A stretch of 64,000 nucleotides of DNA, taken from assembly GCA_949987705.1 (NCBI GenBank), contig OX465281.1:179256516-179320515 (forward strand), given 5' to 3'. A program made the position numbers and the translations under genes. The notes below the pieces were generated by a model. It did no database searches, was not told where the DNA came from, and was given only the letters and a program-made list of their open reading frames with translations. This document shows positions 55,434 to 64,000 of the stretch, piece after piece (position 1 is the first letter of the stretch; each line of letters begins with the position of its first letter). This DNA is from Thereva unica. Taxonomy: Eukaryota; Arthropoda; Insecta; Diptera; Therevidae.

Positions 55434-56425
55434 ATGAATACATCGTTGGAAAACTCGTTTATACTCGACATGGATGAGTCGTTGCCCAGCCTGTAGGAGG
55501 GGCTGCCGGATCGGCGTAGGGTTCGGGCAGAAGTTGACGTATCTCAACGGCTAGATTTAACTTGCCCGAATTCCATCAAAGCGACCCGGCAGTATGGTTT
55601 TACCCGGCTGAGGCTCAATTTGTTCTGAACCGGATTACTTCGGACAAAACAAAGTTGTCCCACATTGTGTCCGCTTTTCCGACAGAGGCGGCCAAAATAC
55701 TTCTGCACGCTTTTCCGGACCTCAGCGCTTCCAGCTATACTGAGGCTAAGAGGCGGTTGCTGGAACGATATGGTTTATCGACCAGGAACCGCCTCGAGCA
55801 ACTGTTGGCGGCGCATGAGCCCGGAGACCGCAAGCCTTCAGATTTCCTGAGGGGCTTGCAGAGTCTGACAGGGAACTGTCGAGGGGATGGCGAGGAGCTC
55901 ATCCGGAATCTTTGGGAGCGCAGGTTACCCAGGGATATCCAGGTGTTGCTTGCCGCATCTGCAGACCAGTCCCTAGGGCAGCTGTCGAGGCGGGCGGATA
56001 CAGTGTGGGAGATCACTGCCCGTTCAGCCCCCGCTCAGGTGTCAGAGGTGGGAAACTCGTCGTCCCTTTAGCGGGTCGTGCATTCTCTGCAACACGAGGT
56101 GCAGCAATTGCGGGCACTTGTGTTGAGGAGGGGGCAAGGCCAAGGCCAGGAGCAGGCGGGAAGGTCTTCTGGTCAGCGGCGATGGAGCCGATCTCCGGTT
56201 CATCAACAGAAGGCTACATCGGCGGAGACCAGGGATCCCACCAATCGAGGAGCGGTCCCCAAAGCTTCATCCATGGCACAAGCACTGCCGGGGACGCTCT
56301 GCTATTACCACCACCGCTACGGTAGTGGGGCAGAACGGTGCACCCCACCTTGCGCCTTTAAGAGTCCTGGCTCTACAGCCAAGAAGGACCGCAAGATGAA
56401 AGGGGCCAAGCCTACAAAAAATTAA
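55434..56425 (+). pseudogene. gag: Gag of Gypsy-4
   Basis: The ATG at 55434 is followed by a TAG after about 20 codons. After a shift, 55562-56071 encodes the conserved gag block MPEFHQSDPAVWFYPAEAQF and the ERRLPRDIQVLLAAS region. A further stop at about 56070 precedes QHEVQQLRALV and a CYYHHRYG...C-type zinc motif ending at 56425. Three breaks in total. Confidence 0.8.
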
Positions 56426-56485
56426 ATTGGCGGGGAGTCGCCACATCCGCGGGCGTCTCTCAGCAGAGACGCTCGTGCGGATTAT

Positions 56486-57838
56486 TTGTCCGACCAACAT
56501 AATCAGATCCATTTTTTGATCTATTCTGGTGCGGACATTTCGTTAGTTCCAAAGCACACTTTTAGGGTACAAACAACATGCCCTAATTTACTTCTGCAGG
56601 CCGCAAATGGATCCACGATCCAAACTTTTGGCACGAAGTTGCTGGAACTGAACCTAGGTCTTCGCCGACGGTTCATCCACAACTTCATCATAGCCAACAC
56701 AAACAAAGCTATACTCGGTGCGGACTTTCTCACAAAGTTCGAACTCATACTCGATTTTAAACATCGAGAATTAGTTGACTCACAGACCAGTCTTCGGACT
56801 GACGTCTGTGCAACTGGTGAGTATATACTCGAGAGCTTTGAATGCCAACATCTTGGCAAATATAAAGCATTGTTAATGAAGTACACTTCATTAACACAAC
56901 CACCTAATTTTAACCTACCGGTTAAACCTAATGTGCAACATCACATTGTTACTAATGGGCAATTACCTTTCGTTACCACTCGTAGACTTCATCCTGAGAA
57001 ACTCAAGGCAGCGAAATTGGAGTTTGAACATATGGTTCAACTAGGGATTTGTCGACCATCGCCGTCTCCCGCAGCATCTCCACTTCATCTGGTCCTTAAA
57101 CGGGATACTAATGATTGGAGGCCATGCGGCGACTACCGTCGCCTTAATGCAGTCACAGTGCCGGATAGATATCCAATCCCGCACATTCACAATTTTTCTG
57201 TGAACCTTCACGGATGCACGGTTTTTTCGAAGGTGGATTTGGTGCGTGCGTACCATAACATCCCCATTGCACAAGAAGACGTGCATAAGACTGCTTTAAT
57301 AACACCCTTTGGTCTGTTTGAGTTTACTCGCATGCCATTTGGGTTAAGAAATGCAGCCCAGTCATTTCAAAGATTTATGAATGAAGTCACATATACTTAT
57401 CGCTAGTAAATCCGAGGATGAGCATCTCACTCACCTCGAAGTACTGTTTAAACGCCTTGATAACTTTGGGTTAACCATAAAGTTATCAAAATGCGTTTTT
57501 TGAGTGAGTGAGATTATGTTTTTGGGACATAGTATCGGCAAGGATGGAATCCTTCCATCACCCGAACGTGTCCAAGCAATTAATGACCTCACAACTCCAA
57601 CAACAGTTAAATAAATTCAAAAAATTTTAGGAATGGTGAACTTTTATCACCGATTTATTCCTAAACTAGCACAAATGCTAGTGCCGATTAATGAACATTT
57701 AAGGGAACTCCTCAATTGTCCATCAACAAAAAAAAAATAAGGAACAACTTCCTTGGCCCGCAGAATGCCAACAAGCATTCCTCGACGTGAAAGCCTCAAT
57801 GGCTGCAGCAGTGATGCTGATACACCCACTAGAGCAGT
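56486..57838 (+). pseudogene. pol: Protease-RT of Gypsy-4 lacking the catalytic YxDD
   Basis: The protease motif reads [12 protein letters not shown], where the family has Asp at the Tyr position, so the active site is lost. RT blocks [20 protein letters not shown] and [15 protein letters not shown] follow. The sequence then jumps from FMNEVTYTY to [16 protein letters not shown], deleting the YxDD motif and adding stops at 57404. Later remnants (FLGHSIGKDG, GMVNFYHRFIP) contain further stops at about 57502, 57613 and 57739. Confidence 0.85.
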
Positions 57839-57936
57839 GATTTCCAAACTTATTTGACCTACCGCCCCCTTTCTATTTCCCAGCGCCCCCTGTTTTTTTT
57901 TAATGGCAATTAATGAGGGGTATAAATATTATTGTT
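57835..57936 (+). mobile_element. hAT-type left end, truncated
   Basis: CAGTGATTTCCAAACTTATT followed by GACCTACCGCCCCC resembles Charlie-like hAT ends (CAGTGGTTCCCAAACTT...GCCCCC). No partner end was found in the window. Confidence 0.45.
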
Positions 57937-58116
57937 TTTATTTATTTATTTATTTATTTATTTATAGTCTACAGAGTAAGTCTCCAACAGACAGATGCCA
58001 GTAAAATAATTTACTATAACTATGAATATAACAAAATTAACAAAGACAAAAAAAACAAAAAAAAAACCTTAGAAACTAATTGTTGTATTAAACACTAGGC
58101 AAAAGATGATACAATA

Positions 58117-60983
58117 TCAATAATCAACATTATTACAAAGAATGGACTTGAATGCATTTTTATCTAGGGTTAAATCAATTGTATCGTAAATTTTATTAAA
58201 GAGGTAAGAGCAAAACGTTACTGGTTTATGTTGGCCATAAACAGTCCTATGCTGAGAGACACACAATAGAGGTCTAGATCTTAAAGATACGCCAGGTGCA
58301 TAAATATTAAAAAGAGAAAGCAATGAAGCAGATTTAATTCGGAAACATAAAACATCTCTGACAAACATTACACTAGCGATATTTCTTCTAGTTTCTAAAG
58401 TCGGAAGTCCAAGAAGCAAACATCTAGAATTATATGAAGGAATACTGTTTTGCCAACTAATTTGACGTAGAGCAAAACGAGTAAAAGACTTTTGAATAGA
58501 TTCGATACGAGAGCTGTGGAAAGAGCTAAGGGGATTCCAGGCAACAGATGCGTACTCTAAGTGAGAACGAACAAGAGACATGTAAAGGACTTTTTACGTA
58601 AAAGAATCTCGGAAGTCAATAGAATTTCGTTTTAGAAAACCAAGCATTTTAAATGTTTTTGAGCATACTATATCAACAAGATTAAGACCAAGATCACAAA
58701 TAGTATCAGGAGAATCAATAATCACACCATTAATATTATAAGAATGAGAAAACGGAACAATAAGTCAATAAAAAGACATTTTTTTTTACATTTAAGGGGA
58801 TTTAGCTCCAACCTATTAGCTTTGCACCAAGAAAAAAAGATATCAAGTTCTTTTTGAAGAATACTACAGTCGGATAAAGAAGAAATTGAAGTAAATATCT
58901 TCATATCATCCGCAAATAATAGCGCATTGACACGAGAAAATATACTACAAGCATCATTAATAAAAATAATGAATAATAAAGGACCAAGATGACTACCTTG
59001 TGGAACACCTGATTTAACTGCAAATATTCTCGACATACATGTATCAATTAGAACACACTGCTTACGGCCAATAAGATAGGAACTTATCCAATTAAGAAGA
59101 GAAGAATGAAAACCAATTGCGCGTAATTTCCTTATTAATAGTGCAATAACGACACGGTCAAAAGCTTTGACAAACCCGTATAGATAACATCAACCTGCTT
59201 ACCCTGTTCCATAGCATTAATTGTGTAGTTCTTAAACACTACCAGGTTAGTGGTAGTGGACTTCCCTTTCATAAAACCATATTGTTCATCACATATACAA
59301 TTGTTCACAACAAATTCAAGTCTGTGTTTTACCAGGCTTTCAAAACATTTAGGAACAGGTAATAACTTCGCAATACCTCTATAATTATTAATTTTATTAC
59401 GACAACCCGATTTATAAAGCGGTTTAATATACGAAAATTTCCAAGAGTCAAGAAATAAACCAAACTTCCAGGACAGGTTAAACACTTTGGTAAGAACATA
59501 AGAGAGGCTAGAGTAACATTTCTTTAATAATAAGTTACACATTAAGTCAGGTCCATGAAAAATGTCACCACTTAAATCCTTTAGGCATAATTCAACTTCA
59601 CCCTACTCTAATTGAATAAGACCAAGATCGACAATTGAATCTAAATCAATACACTCAGAGCTAGGACCACTATTATGATTGGACATATAGACAGATTCAA
59701 AATAATCAGCAAAAAGATCACAGCTTTCTTGCAAACTATTAGAATGTAGTCTCTTGTACTCCATGCAAGCCGGCATGGTAGACGAAACACGTTTAGATTT
59801 GATGTAAGTCCAGAAAGCCATGCAATCATTTTTTATATTATTTTCAATAGTTGTAATATATTGATTATATAAAAATCTGTTGAAAAATTGGTATTCTCTA
59901 TGAAGTCTTTTGAATTTGGCTAAATTGTAATCATTGCAATGAAGCCTTGAAATTTTGTGAGCCTTATCTTTAGCATTTTTAAGCCTCAACAAACCTTTAT
60001 TGAACCAAGGCGGATGATTAGAAGACACATGAACAACGATTGGAATGAAACGCTTAACACCAACATGAACCAATTCAAGGAACCTCGTATAGTAATTATC
60101 TAGATTAGAAGAAAAGCATTCAAGTTCCCTGTCCCAGTTCACAGATTGCAAATAATTATTCAGTCCATTATAATCACCTTTAATAAAATTATATTTAGAT
60201 GAACTAACATTAATTGCAATTGAAGCAAATTTATAGGTGCAGATATCGAGTACAAAAGGTTTGTGAAAAATGTCAATCTTAGCTAAAGGCTGCAGTGCTT
60301 CAAATGCATTACAAATCAAATCTGGGCTAATAAAAGCTAAATCTAAAATCCTACCAATACAATTATAAAACCTGTTAACCTGATTTAAATTCAGAGATAA
60401 AGCAGTATCAATAATTAGACATTCACTTTGAGATGAAAAGTTCAGCGGTGAAAGATTATTATCATCTTCGCAGTGAGACCAGTTTATGTTGGGTAGATTA
60501 AAATCTCCTAAAATGCATATAAATTCACCAGGTGGGACGTCTGTAAACAGGGTGTTGAGATTTCTTGCATGCCTCATAAATCACAACAGAAGACACTGGC
60601 GGAATATATGTAACTAACACAAATTTTTAAACTTCCCAGTCCCGGAATTAAAACACAAATAGCAAGTTGTTCAACTTCAGCATCCTCAACTTCAAGTGTT
60701 AGCAATCTAGAACGAAAATCAGCCTTAACTGCAATAAGCACACCACCTCCACGTGATCTCCAGTCGAAATAGGGCAGCGGTCTCTTCTATAAACAATGAA
60801 CTTATTCTCATCGAAAAACTCGGAAGTTAAATGTGTTGATGTAAGCCATGTTTCCGTCAGAACAATAATATTAAAATCATTAGTTGTAGCATTTAAATAA
60901 ATATCACGGGACTTAGAAGACATGCCCCGAATATTCTGGTAATATAATGAAATGAATTCACTACTGGATGATGACAGTTTAGC
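58117..60983 (-). pseudogene. LINE ORF2: endonuclease and reverse transcriptase
   Basis: The coding start YYQNIRGMSSKSRDIY lies at about 60910-60965. Endonuclease blocks are IVLTETWLTS and, after a shift near 60750, ICILGDFNLPNINW (about 60540) and FISPDLI. The RT region follows: WKFGLFLDSWKFSYIKPLYK and NYRGIAKLLPVPKCFE (59135-59542), GVPQGSHLGPLLFIIFIND and catalytic LLFADDMKIF (58722-59036), then the C-terminal part RSHLEYASVAWNPL (58117-58581). Shifts at about 60750, 59600, 59140, 59036 and 58600 divide the blocks. Confidence 0.85.
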
Positions 60984-62185
60984 TATGTCACAGGTTGATC
61001 CAGCTTCGATGGAACGGAGTTTTTTGGAAGATTCACGAACTTACGGACTACAACTCCAACGGGCCACAATTCAGGATCTAAAATTTTATCAAAAACATGC
61101 TCTGGAACACCCAGCTTGAAGGTCGTAAACCTCAGCGAGATATGGTCAAGATCCGTCTTAACTAAACGTTTACATCGAAATCTAGCACGATCAATACATA
61201 AAGATGTAGATATATAGTTAACAATATTATCTTCAGTCGTCAATGGATGCAACCTGGATAAATGAAGCCACTTTAATTCAACAATGGCAGAAATGTGCTT
61301 ACAGTCCAACGCTGTCCCAACAACACGAATTTGGCTACGCCTCTTACGACGCACCTCCATCCAATCATTACCGGAATCGCGAACATTGCCAGTGTTATGA
61401 GACACAGCAGCAGCAACGTCATTAGTAGCAACACCAACCACATCAATAGCAGAAATATTATTAGAAACAGCAGCATTAGCACCAGAATTAGTAACAGCAG
61501 CAACCTGAGCAATGCCAATGTTATGAGACACAACAGCAGCGGCAACGTCCTTAGTAGACACACCATCATTAGCCGAAACATTATTACAAACAGCAGCAAC
61601 AGCAGCGGCATTAGAATCACTTCTACTACTCTTATCAGCAAGTACAGCTCCCTTATCAAATGCGTTGGTCGCCGTCCCAACCGAAACAACCGCAGCTCCA
61701 CAGCCAGAGCCAGAGGCGAGAGAATCCGATTTTAGTATTGAAGATGATTTCTTCTTCAATGATGAAACCGTTGCGGGTTTTTTAGAATTAGCAGACGCAA
61801 CGGTTCTCGATGATGCACTTTCAACCATGGAACTCCGTAATGACTTTGCCGAGGATACACAAAGTGATCTGCGATTATTATGAGCTTTAACAGTAGAACC
61901 ATCGTCTCTGCATTTAATGAACTTCAGGAATTCATCCTTCACGAAAGCAATATCTGAGGCCAATTCCCCGATTTTCAACAACAAACCGCTGATAGGCAAG
62001 GAATCACACTTAGCACACTTCCAAAGTAAGGAATCATGCGAGTCAATGAGCTTAATAATGTCCTCGTCGAGGACGAGCCGAGAGCAGCGTTTATGAAAGG
62101 ATTTCCCGCACAGAAAGCAAATAATATTTCTTTTCTCGAACAACACTGTATCTGTGAGAAGAGGATTTAACGAGTAAGAAACCAA
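60983..62185 (-). CDS. LINE ORF1 protein with PHD-like finger
   Basis: 400 residues, uninterrupted. The start has a Cys/His cluster CFLCGKSFHKRC...CAKCDSLP like the PHD fingers of CR1-group ORF1 proteins. The middle is Ser/Ala-rich with repeated peptides (NDVAAAV, SHNIG, SHNTG) reflecting GCA/AAC-type internal repeats at about 61390-61620. The C-terminal 120 residues (LKWLHLSRLHPLTTEDNI) look like an RRM-like or esterase-free ORF1 C-domain. The 5' end is truncated or borders the hairpin at 62221, so the true start may be upstream. Confidence 0.75.
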   Translation of the reverse strand: MVSYSLNPLLTDTVLFEKRNIICFLCGKSFHKRCSRLVLDEDIIKLIDSHDSLLWKCAKCDSLPISGLLLKIGELASDIAFVKDEFLKFIKCRDDGSTVKAHNNRRSLCVSSAKSLRSSMVESASSRTVASANSKKPATVSSLKKKSSSILKSDSLASGSGCGAAVVSVGTATNAFDKGAVLADKSSRSDSNAAAVAAVCNNVSANDGVSTKDVAAAVVSHNIGIAQVAAVTNSGANAAVSNNISAIDVVGVATNDVAAAVSHNTGNVRDSGNDWMEVRRKRRSQIRVVGTALDCKHISAIVELKWLHLSRLHPLTTEDNIVNYISTSLCIDRARFRCKRLVKTDLDHISLRFTTFKLGVPEHVFDKILDPELWPVGVVVRKFVNLPKNSVPSKLDQPVT

Positions 62186-62220
62186 TTTTGATGGAGGGCA
62201 CTATTTTAAAAAATCATAAA

Positions 62221-62412
62221 ACGTTTCGGGAAAAAAATCTTTCCATTATCAGTGGTGTACTAATTTTCTAGGACCGCAAGTCAGTATATTAAATTTTACA
62301 GACATATTATATTTGTAATAAAATATAATATGTCTGTAAAATTCGATATGTTGACTTGCGGTCGTCGCAATTAGTACATCACTGATTATCGGAAGATTTT
62401 TTCCCGAAACGT
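62221..62412. repeat. 192-bp near-perfect hairpin
   Basis: ACGTTTCGGGAAAAAAATC at the left is the complement of the right end (CCCGAAACGT). The arms pair through CAGTGGTGTACTAATT/AATTAGTACATCACTG and CCGCAAGTC/GACTTGCGG to a short central loop at about 62314. It has no coding sequence and is a MITE-type foldback. Confidence 0.9.
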
Positions 62413-63824
62413 TATTTAACGTTCATTTACTAAAATAATGATCATTATGTCAGGATAGACATGAAATATTAAAAAGAACTCATTAATTTCTTATTTTTAT
62501 TAAATTAGTTTATAATAATCAACAAACGAATCTCTAATAATAAATCTGTTCTCCCACGATAGATGTCAATTCTTTTCTAAATCGATTTTTAACTTTTTCC
62601 CATAAAACAAAACTTCGCCGCCTTAGGTGATTTTTTAGCTTTTTCAAAAAAAAAAAAAAAGCTTATACAGAGGCTCTGTCCGTCTGAAGCCTACTTTCAT
62701 CTCTGAAAGTACTGCAGATACAGACTTGGGAAATATCTCAAACTGAGAAAATGGTCTGGAAATTTCAACCAGAAGTATATTTAAACAACGGGGATCGGAG
62801 TGGAAAACCCATTTGCATACGTTTTCCAAGATGGCGGCCAAATGGGGGGGAGGGGGGTTAGAATCCCGAAAATCCTCCAACTTAAGCTCACCCTGACCCC
62901 CCCTACACATCCCAAAAATAAAACCTTGTCCGGCATTTTTGCAATGTTAAAGTACCATTTCCATGGACTATAAAGGGCTAGGGAAACTCCCTCGTCCGTG
63001 GGGCTGCGAGATCGATCCTTCGGCTCGCGGTGCTTTTTTTTCGTCATAATAATTTTTTTTAATTTCCTTCGGGGATTTTGTTTCATATGAAACAAGTTTT
63101 TGACATGAATACGTCTCTAAATTTGCTTCCAGAACAAAAACCGATGATAACGAAATTATGGCATATAGTTTTTATTTGCAGCTCAAAAACTATTGTTTAT
63201 ATTGAATAAAGAAATATACCATGACGTGTGTGAAGAATCAAAGAATTTTATTGTTTACATTTGATTTCCTTTTTTTTAAGCTATGATGATTATATTGTAG
63301 TGTTTGTTAAATACTTTGTTAAGTTTTAGATTACGCAGTCTCACAACTTATAACCTACATAAGCCTTTAACAAAAACTTTTCAAGATTAATTATATATAG
63401 CGTTGATCAGTGTGATACTTATGAATCTCCATGGCCAAACTAGGGTGCGGTAAGCCGAATTTTTAACAATAAGACATGTATGTTTAAGTAAAATAATACA
63501 CCTAATTCTGTTGTGCAAAGTGCACCACATTAGATTTTCCTCCAATCCAAAGAAAAATGTTTAGATTCGTTTTCTATAGTGTTTACATGTGTGATGTGCT
63601 TTTTTTTTTTTTTCAATTTGACACATTCGAATTATTGGCCTTGATTCCCAGATCCGGCGGCTTGGAAGTGAGTGCGGATCAATCTCCACTTAATATATTG
63701 TCATCCAATCTGAAGTTTTATTCAACAGAAAGAATACCATGAAAAAGCGTAATTAGTGGCTAGTCTCTAGGCACAACATCCCACTAGTCTTTTTCCACAT
63801 TCTTTATACCTGAGTATTAGACTC
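62413..63824. other. Intergenic stretch, no gene recognised
   Basis: AT-rich with a C/G-homopolymer-rich patch at about 62825-62905 (AAGATGGCGG motif, GGGGGG and CCCCCC runs) and a poly-A/T run at about 62646-62660. The short open frame at 63557-63742 has no recognisable features. Confidence 0.6.
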
Positions 63825-64000
63825 TTAGTTGACAGCTCGGCCATCCAAATCCGAATCCGTCTCGGATTCTTCTTCTGTACCCTCGATGTCGATGTCGTCT
63901 AATTCCGGAGATGTAGCTACCCAGGGTTTCATTCGTTCTGCACTATATACTGATTTGAAGGGCTTCTGCGTTCTCTGTAAGTCCGGTGGATCAGTTATTA
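63825..64000 (-). CDS. C-terminal end of a larger protein, possibly retrotransposon pol
   Basis: 57 codons run off the window's right edge and end with TAA at 63825-63827. KPFKSVYSAERMKPWV followed by an acidic tail (DDIDIEGTEEESETDSD) resembles the tail of LTR-element integrases, where a residue pattern ending in R-x-K-P-W/Y is common. The rest lies outside the window, so the family is not certain. Confidence 0.45.
   Translation of the reverse strand, partial: ITDPPDLQRTQKPFKSVYSAERMKPWVATSPELDDIDIEGTEEESETDSDLDGRAVN

Larger units (their letters stand above)
55434..57838 (+). mobile_element. Gypsy relic (Gypsy-4) without LTRs
   Basis: Gag, protease and the first half of RT survive in order with stops and shifts. 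The element fades out at about 57838 where a hAT-type end begins. GC content of the gag part is clearly higher than that of neighbouring DNA, suggesting a different codon preference from the other elements here. Confidence 0.85.
57937..62215 (-). mobile_element. CR1/Jockey-group LINE, nearly full length but broken
   Basis: The 3' tail is seen as (TTTA)n on the plus strand at 57937-57964. ORF2 pieces with endonuclease and RT run from 60983 to 58117, and ORF1 with a PHD-like finger from 62185 to 60983. The 5' edge at about 62215 borders a hairpin element. Frameshifts in ORF2 inactivate it. Confidence 0.85.

Noticed and set aside
61295..61735. Plus-strand Ser/Asn-rich frame of 146 residues and a Leu-rich minus-strand frame nearby
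   Set aside because: They are other-frame readings of the repetitive part of LINE ORF1.

Overview
The window looks like a stretch of AT-rich arthropod, most probably insect, heterochromatin or intergenic DNA. I see no host gene in it. Nearly everything is transposable element sequence, nested several layers deep. The clues to an insect genome are a P-element/THAP transposon, an env-bearing errantivirus, Bel-Pao and Gypsy LTR elements primed by tRNA-Lys and tRNA-Ser, CR1/Jockey-type LINEs, many short foldback elements and long (TA)n tracts. I cannot name the species. One 200-N assembly gap lies at 22500-22699.

Layout. (1) 159-16441 is a dead P-element/THAP-like transposon. A 5'-truncated LINE (2410-14933, minus) split it and left a 16-bp target duplication. 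That LINE was then split by a Gypsy element with 1.9-kb LTRs (3123-13237, plus; 4-bp duplication GGTT). Later a 365-bp segment at the LINE edge was duplicated in tandem. (2) 16647-22442 holds terminal-inverted-repeat (TIR) elements set in (TA)n tracts: a 1.5-kb non-coding foldback element, one end of another element, and a 4.05-kb DNA transposon with an apparently intact spliced 733-residue protein. (3) 22700-34684 is an old minus-strand Gypsy element. It carries a younger, nearly intact plus-strand Gypsy with a SAP-type gag (26631-31831), and its leader holds two tandem-repeat arrays. (4) 36775-46894 is a young minus-strand errantivirus-like provirus with gag, pol, env, a tRNA-Ser primer site and near-identical LTRs. 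Its integrase is split by a hAT element, which itself contains smaller foldback elements. Its leader is split by a TA-flanked TIR element that carries an inverted copy of the provirus's own pol. (5) 46998-64000 has a Harbinger-like remnant, a Bel-Pao relic (minus), a Gypsy relic that has lost the RT catalytic motif (plus), a degraded CR1/Jockey-type LINE (minus), a 192-bp hairpin, and a partial reading frame at the window edge.

Best candidates for something new: the transposon at 18395-22442 and the group of unrelated (TA)n-embedded GGG-ended elements around it; a tRNA-Lys-derived sequence that still carries CCA just upstream of a 3' LTR in an element primed by tRNA-Lys; and the TIR element carrying errantivirus pol. 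Genes here do not work together as a host pathway; each functional unit is the coding set of one mobile element.
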